DNA of 8,405 nucleotides from Gemmatimonadota bacterium (GTDB lineage Bacteria; Gemmatimonadota; Gemmatimonadetes; Longimicrobiales; Longimicrobiaceae): the NCBI GenBank assembly GCA_019348265.1, contig JAHWJV010000136.1, positions 1-8,405 of the forward strand, read 5' to 3'. The notes beneath the pieces are model-generated. The model had not been told where the DNA came from, did no database searches, and worked only from the letters and a program-made list of their open reading frames with translations. The translations under genes were made by a program, and so were the position numbers. This document shows positions 6,101 through 8,405 of the stretch, one piece after another. Positions within the stretch are counted from its first letter, which is position 1, and each line of letters begins with the position of its first letter.

Positions 6101-7795
6101 ATGGACCGAGGTAGTTCCCGCACGCTCGAGGAGAGAGTCGAGCGACTCGAGCGCATGGTCATGGAGATCCACACCAGCCTCGGCCTGTCCCCCGGTGGGG
6201 CAGCCGGGGTGCAGCCTCCGCCGCCCCCTGATCCGCCGCCGGCGCCGGCCAGCGCTCCGTCGTTGCGTCGCGAGGATCGGTGGGCGCACTGGGGCGAGCA
6301 GTGGCTCGGGCGCGTGGGGCTGGGGCTGCTCTTCCTCGGGCTCGTTTACCTGTTCAACTACTCCATCGAGCAGGGATGGCTGACTCCGGTCGTGCGGGTG
6401 GCGATCGGTCTCGCGATCGCCGCCACCCTGCTGCTGCTCGGGCTACGCTTCGAGCCCCGGCGCCGCAGCTTCGGCCAGATCCTGCTCGCCGGCGCGCTGG
6501 CCGTCTTCTACGTCACCGGGTTCGCCGCATTCCAGCTGTACCAGCTCGTCAGCTACGGCGCCGCGTTCGTGTACATGGCGGCGGTCATGGCCCTCGCGCT
6601 GGCACTCGCTCGGCGGCAGGATCATCCTTCCCTGGCGAGCCTCGGAGCGCTGGGCGGCTTCGCCACTCCGCTCCTCCTGCATCGCGCCACGCCGGCGGTG
6701 CTCGAACTGTCGGTGTACAGCGCCCTGGTCGTGGCGTGGACCGCGGTGCTGTACTGGCTGCGCGGTTGGCCGTCGCTGCTCTGGACGTACGCGGTCGGAT
6801 CGATCGCGGCGCTCAGCGTCGCCGTCCAGTACGCGGCGGGCGGCGAGCGCTGGATGGTGCAGGGCGCGCTGGCGCTCACCTGGGTCGCCGGCGCGCTGCT
6901 CCCCTTCATTCGCGGGATCGTCCGGCCACAGACCGCGCTCGCGCTGCGGCGCGGGTGGGGGAGCATCCCGGCGGTGGTCCAGCTGCGTGTGCTCGGCGTC
7001 GGCGGGACCACCGCCGCGCTCTACCTCACCGGGCGCGCCTGGGCCCTCCCGGACGATGAGATCGGCGCCCTCTTTCTCGCCGCGGCCGCCGTCTACGCGT
7101 TCGTGGCCGGAGTCGGGAGCCGTCGGCCGAATCCGGTTACCGGCGCCGGCTGGCCCGTCGCGGGGGCGCTCTGCGCGACGGGGAGCTTCATGGTGCTGGA
7201 CCACGAGGCTGCCAGGGTGCTACTGCTGGGCGCCGAGGCGATGCTCTTCGTCTGCGCGGGCAGGCTGGCCGGGTTCGCCGGGCTCGGCGGGGTGGGGGGT
7301 ACGGTCTTCCTCTTCCTCGCCGCCGGGATCGCGGCGGATTCCTGGGAGGCGCCGGCCGCCGCGATGGACTCTCTCGCCTGGGCGCAGCTCGCGGCGCTTG
7401 TGTGGGCCCTCGTGGCGGCGCGCTTCGTCCCGCAACGGCGCGTGGCGCGAGCGTACGGCCTCGCCGCCCACGCGCTCTTCCTCGTCTGGCTGGCGAAGGA
7501 GCTGGGGAGCGGCGCCAACGGGACCAGCATGGTGACGCTCGCCTGGGGGAGCTACGGGGCGCTGCTCCTCCTGCTGGCGCTGCTCTGGCGGGACCGGCGC
7601 TCCGCGCGCACGCACGGGCTGCAGCTGGTCGCCCTCTCGGCGATCGCCCTCGCGATCCTCAAGCTGATGCTCGTGGATCTCGAGCGCGTCCCGGTGGTCT
7701 GGCGCATCGGCCTGTTCATGGGTTTCGGGGCCGCGTTGCTCGCGCTCAGCTCGCTCGTGAAGCCCCAGGCGGACGCCAGACGGAGTGATCTCTGA
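6101..7795 (+). CDS. DUF2339 polytopic membrane protein
   Basis: Large integral inner-membrane protein of 564 residues in the DUF2339 (PF10101) family, whose function is not established. The N-terminus has a short amphipathic coiled-coil segment (LEERVERLERMVMEIHTSL, about 9-27), then a Pro/Ala-rich linker (about 38-53), both typical of the family. From about residue 67 on there are a dozen or more hydrophobic helices, starting with WLGRVGLGLLFLGLVYLFNY. The family-like motif LGALGGFATPLLL lies at 181-193, and the last helices contain AILKLMLVDLERVPVVWRIG at 518-537. I chose the ATG at 6101. An in-frame GTG at 6062 would add 13 residues, but it overlaps the likely promoter and palindrome and lacks a ribosome binding site; the ATG lacks a strong one too. 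It is divergent from the DUF1080 gene and shows no clear functional link to the sulfatases. Confidence 0.9.
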   Translation: MDRGSSRTLEERVERLERMVMEIHTSLGLSPGGAAGVQPPPPPDPPPAPASAPSLRREDRWAHWGEQWLGRVGLGLLFLGLVYLFNYSIEQGWLTPVVRVAIGLAIAATLLLLGLRFEPRRRSFGQILLAGALAVFYVTGFAAFQLYQLVSYGAAFVYMAAVMALALALARRQDHPSLASLGALGGFATPLLLHRATPAVLELSVYSALVVAWTAVLYWLRGWPSLLWTYAVGSIAALSVAVQYAAGGERWMVQGALALTWVAGALLPFIRGIVRPQTALALRRGWGSIPAVVQLRVLGVGGTTAALYLTGRAWALPDDEIGALFLAAAAVYAFVAGVGSRRPNPVTGAGWPVAGALCATGSFMVLDHEAARVLLLGAEAMLFVCAGRLAGFAGLGGVGGTVFLFLAAGIAADSWEAPAAAMDSLAWAQLAALVWALVAARFVPQRRVARAYGLAAHALFLVWLAKELGSGANGTSMVTLAWGSYGALLLLLALLWRDRRSARTHGLQLVALSAIALAILKLMLVDLERVPVVWRIGLFMGFGAALLALSSLVKPQADARRSDL

Positions 7796-8027
7796 GGCCC
7801 CGACCTCCCGCGGCTCGCCGGACGCCGTGCTAGCGCAGAATGTCCATCGGCAGACGCCGTAGCAGCCGGGGGAGACGCGCTTCGCCTGAGCAGCGGAAAG
7901 GCCCGAAGGCGGCGCCCGTGGCGACCTTCCGCACCGCACGCGTATCTCGCGCGCGGTGACGGCCGCCCGTACCTTGCGGGCCGCGGCGCCATCACCGGAC
8001 CTGCATCCTGACCGATACGACCAGAAC
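7796..8027. other. Intergenic spacer before DUF5916-like gene
   Basis: No gene is firmly supported in these 232 bases. A hairpin with a perfect 5-base stem (GCCCG at 7965-7969, CGGGC at 7977-7981, 7-base loop) lacks a T-run. The octamer GACGCCGT occurs twice, at 7821-7828 and 7853-7860, probably by chance. The promoter of the following gene should lie here but is not obvious. Confidence 0.4.
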
Positions 8028-8405
8028 ATGTTCATGGGGGCAAGAGCCGGCCGTTTGGGCCGCATCGCGGCTCTGGCCGTGCTGGTACTCGCCGTGGGCG
8101 CCGCTCCGGGAGCGGGGCAGGGCGGTGGCTCCGTCTCGCACGCGGCGGCGCCGGTCGCGCGCGCGGCCGCGCTGCGGGGTGCAATCTCCCTGGACGGGCG
8201 GCTCTCGGAGAGTGGCTGGGCGGCGGCGACCCCGGTGACCACGTTCACGCAGCTGGACCCACGCGAGGGGCAGCCCGTGAGCGAGCGCACCGAGGTCTAC
8301 GTCCTCTATGATGACGAGGCGCTCTACATCGGCGCTCGCCTCCACGACCGCGGCCCCGTGACCAGCCGGCTGGCGCGGCGCGACGCGGTGATCAACGACT
8401 CCGAC
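8028..8405 (+). CDS. DUF5916 / CBM9-like secreted protein, N-terminal part
   Basis: The first 126 codons of a plus-strand gene that runs off the window. Residues 1-33 form a signal peptide, with a hydrophobic core IAALAVLVLAVGAAPGAG. A carbohydrate-binding family 9-like domain then begins: LRGAISLDGRLSESGW, FTQLDPREGQPVSERTEVYV, YDDEALYIGARLHD and RRDAVINDSD. This arrangement is typical of DUF5916 proteins, in which an N-terminal CBM9-like domain is followed by a C-terminal outer-membrane-barrel-like region; such proteins are frequent in Gemmatimonadota. The starting ATG could be 8028 or 8034 (in frame); neither has a strong ribosome binding site. A 10-base palindrome, GAACATGTTC (8024-8033), overlaps the first start codon. 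Role is probably at the cell surface; the ligand is unknown. Confidence 0.85.
   Translation, partial: MFMGARAGRLGRIAALAVLVLAVGAAPGAGQGGGSVSHAAAPVARAAALRGAISLDGRLSESGWAAATPVTTFTQLDPREGQPVSERTEVYVLYDDEALYIGARLHDRGPVTSRLARRDAVINDSD

Noticed and set aside
5099..6289. Open frame of 396 codons on the minus strand
   Set aside because: It is a shifted frame across the DUF1080 gene and the divergent promoter region; the translation is Arg-rich and not protein-like.
7830..7925. Minus-strand reading ending ARLPRLLRRLPMDILR before a TAG, possibly a gene tail
   Set aside because: It looks mildly protein-like, but no start, ribosome binding site or known motif was found and the upstream part is Arg/Gly-rich; too weak to call.
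8024..8033. GAACATGTTC as an SOS/LexA box
   Set aside because: The Gram-positive LexA box needs four bases between GAAC and GTTC; here there are two. A 10-base palindrome is common by chance.
7220..8290. Open frame of 356 codons on the minus strand
   Set aside because: It covers the 3' half of the DUF2339 gene and the start of the DUF5916-like gene in antisense; its low-complexity translation shows no family pattern.

Overview
This is a GC-rich bacterial window. Its protein families (a DUF5916/CBM9-type surface protein, a DUF1080 lipoprotein, a DUF2339 membrane protein, paired sulfatases and a secreted clan GH-A-like hydrolase) fit a Gram-negative, polysaccharide-degrading lineage. Gemmatimonadota is my best guess, with Acidobacteriota and similar groups as alternatives. 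That assignment is inference from gene content and composition. No rRNA, tRNA, CRISPR array or recognisable insertion sequence was seen.

The left half (about 200-4620) holds three co-directional secreted enzymes: a two-glutamate TIM-barrel glycoside hydrolase, an N-sulfoglucosamine-sulfohydrolase-like sulfatase, and an arylsulfatase A-like sulfatase. The two sulfatase genes overlap by ATGA and are probably translationally coupled. Each enzyme has an N-terminal signal peptide. Together they look like a small locus for stripping sulfate from, and cleaving, a sulfated glycan outside the cytoplasm. The formylglycine-generating enzyme the sulfatases need is not in the window. The first sulfatase appears to have Thr where relatives carry Lys in the active-site GK motif.

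The stretch from about 4600 to 4990 is the oddest part. The second sulfatase loses family similarity near its C-terminus. It runs straight into an antisense piece of the glutaminase (nitrilase-like) domain of NAD+ synthetase. An 82-base segment of uncertain origin follows, then the last 48 residues of an outer-membrane beta-barrel protein on the plus strand. This is a mosaic of unrelated gene pieces, from either real rearrangement and decay or a chimeric assembly.

The right half has a DUF1080 (3-keto-disaccharide hydrolase domain) lipoprotein on the minus strand, divergent from a large polytopic DUF2339 membrane protein on the plus strand. The shared 199-base spacer carries candidate promoters and a 14-base perfect palindrome just downstream of a TATATT box. 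The window ends inside a plus-strand DUF5916/CBM9-like secreted protein. Apart from the mosaic junction and the altered sulfatase, I see no clearly new biological system here.
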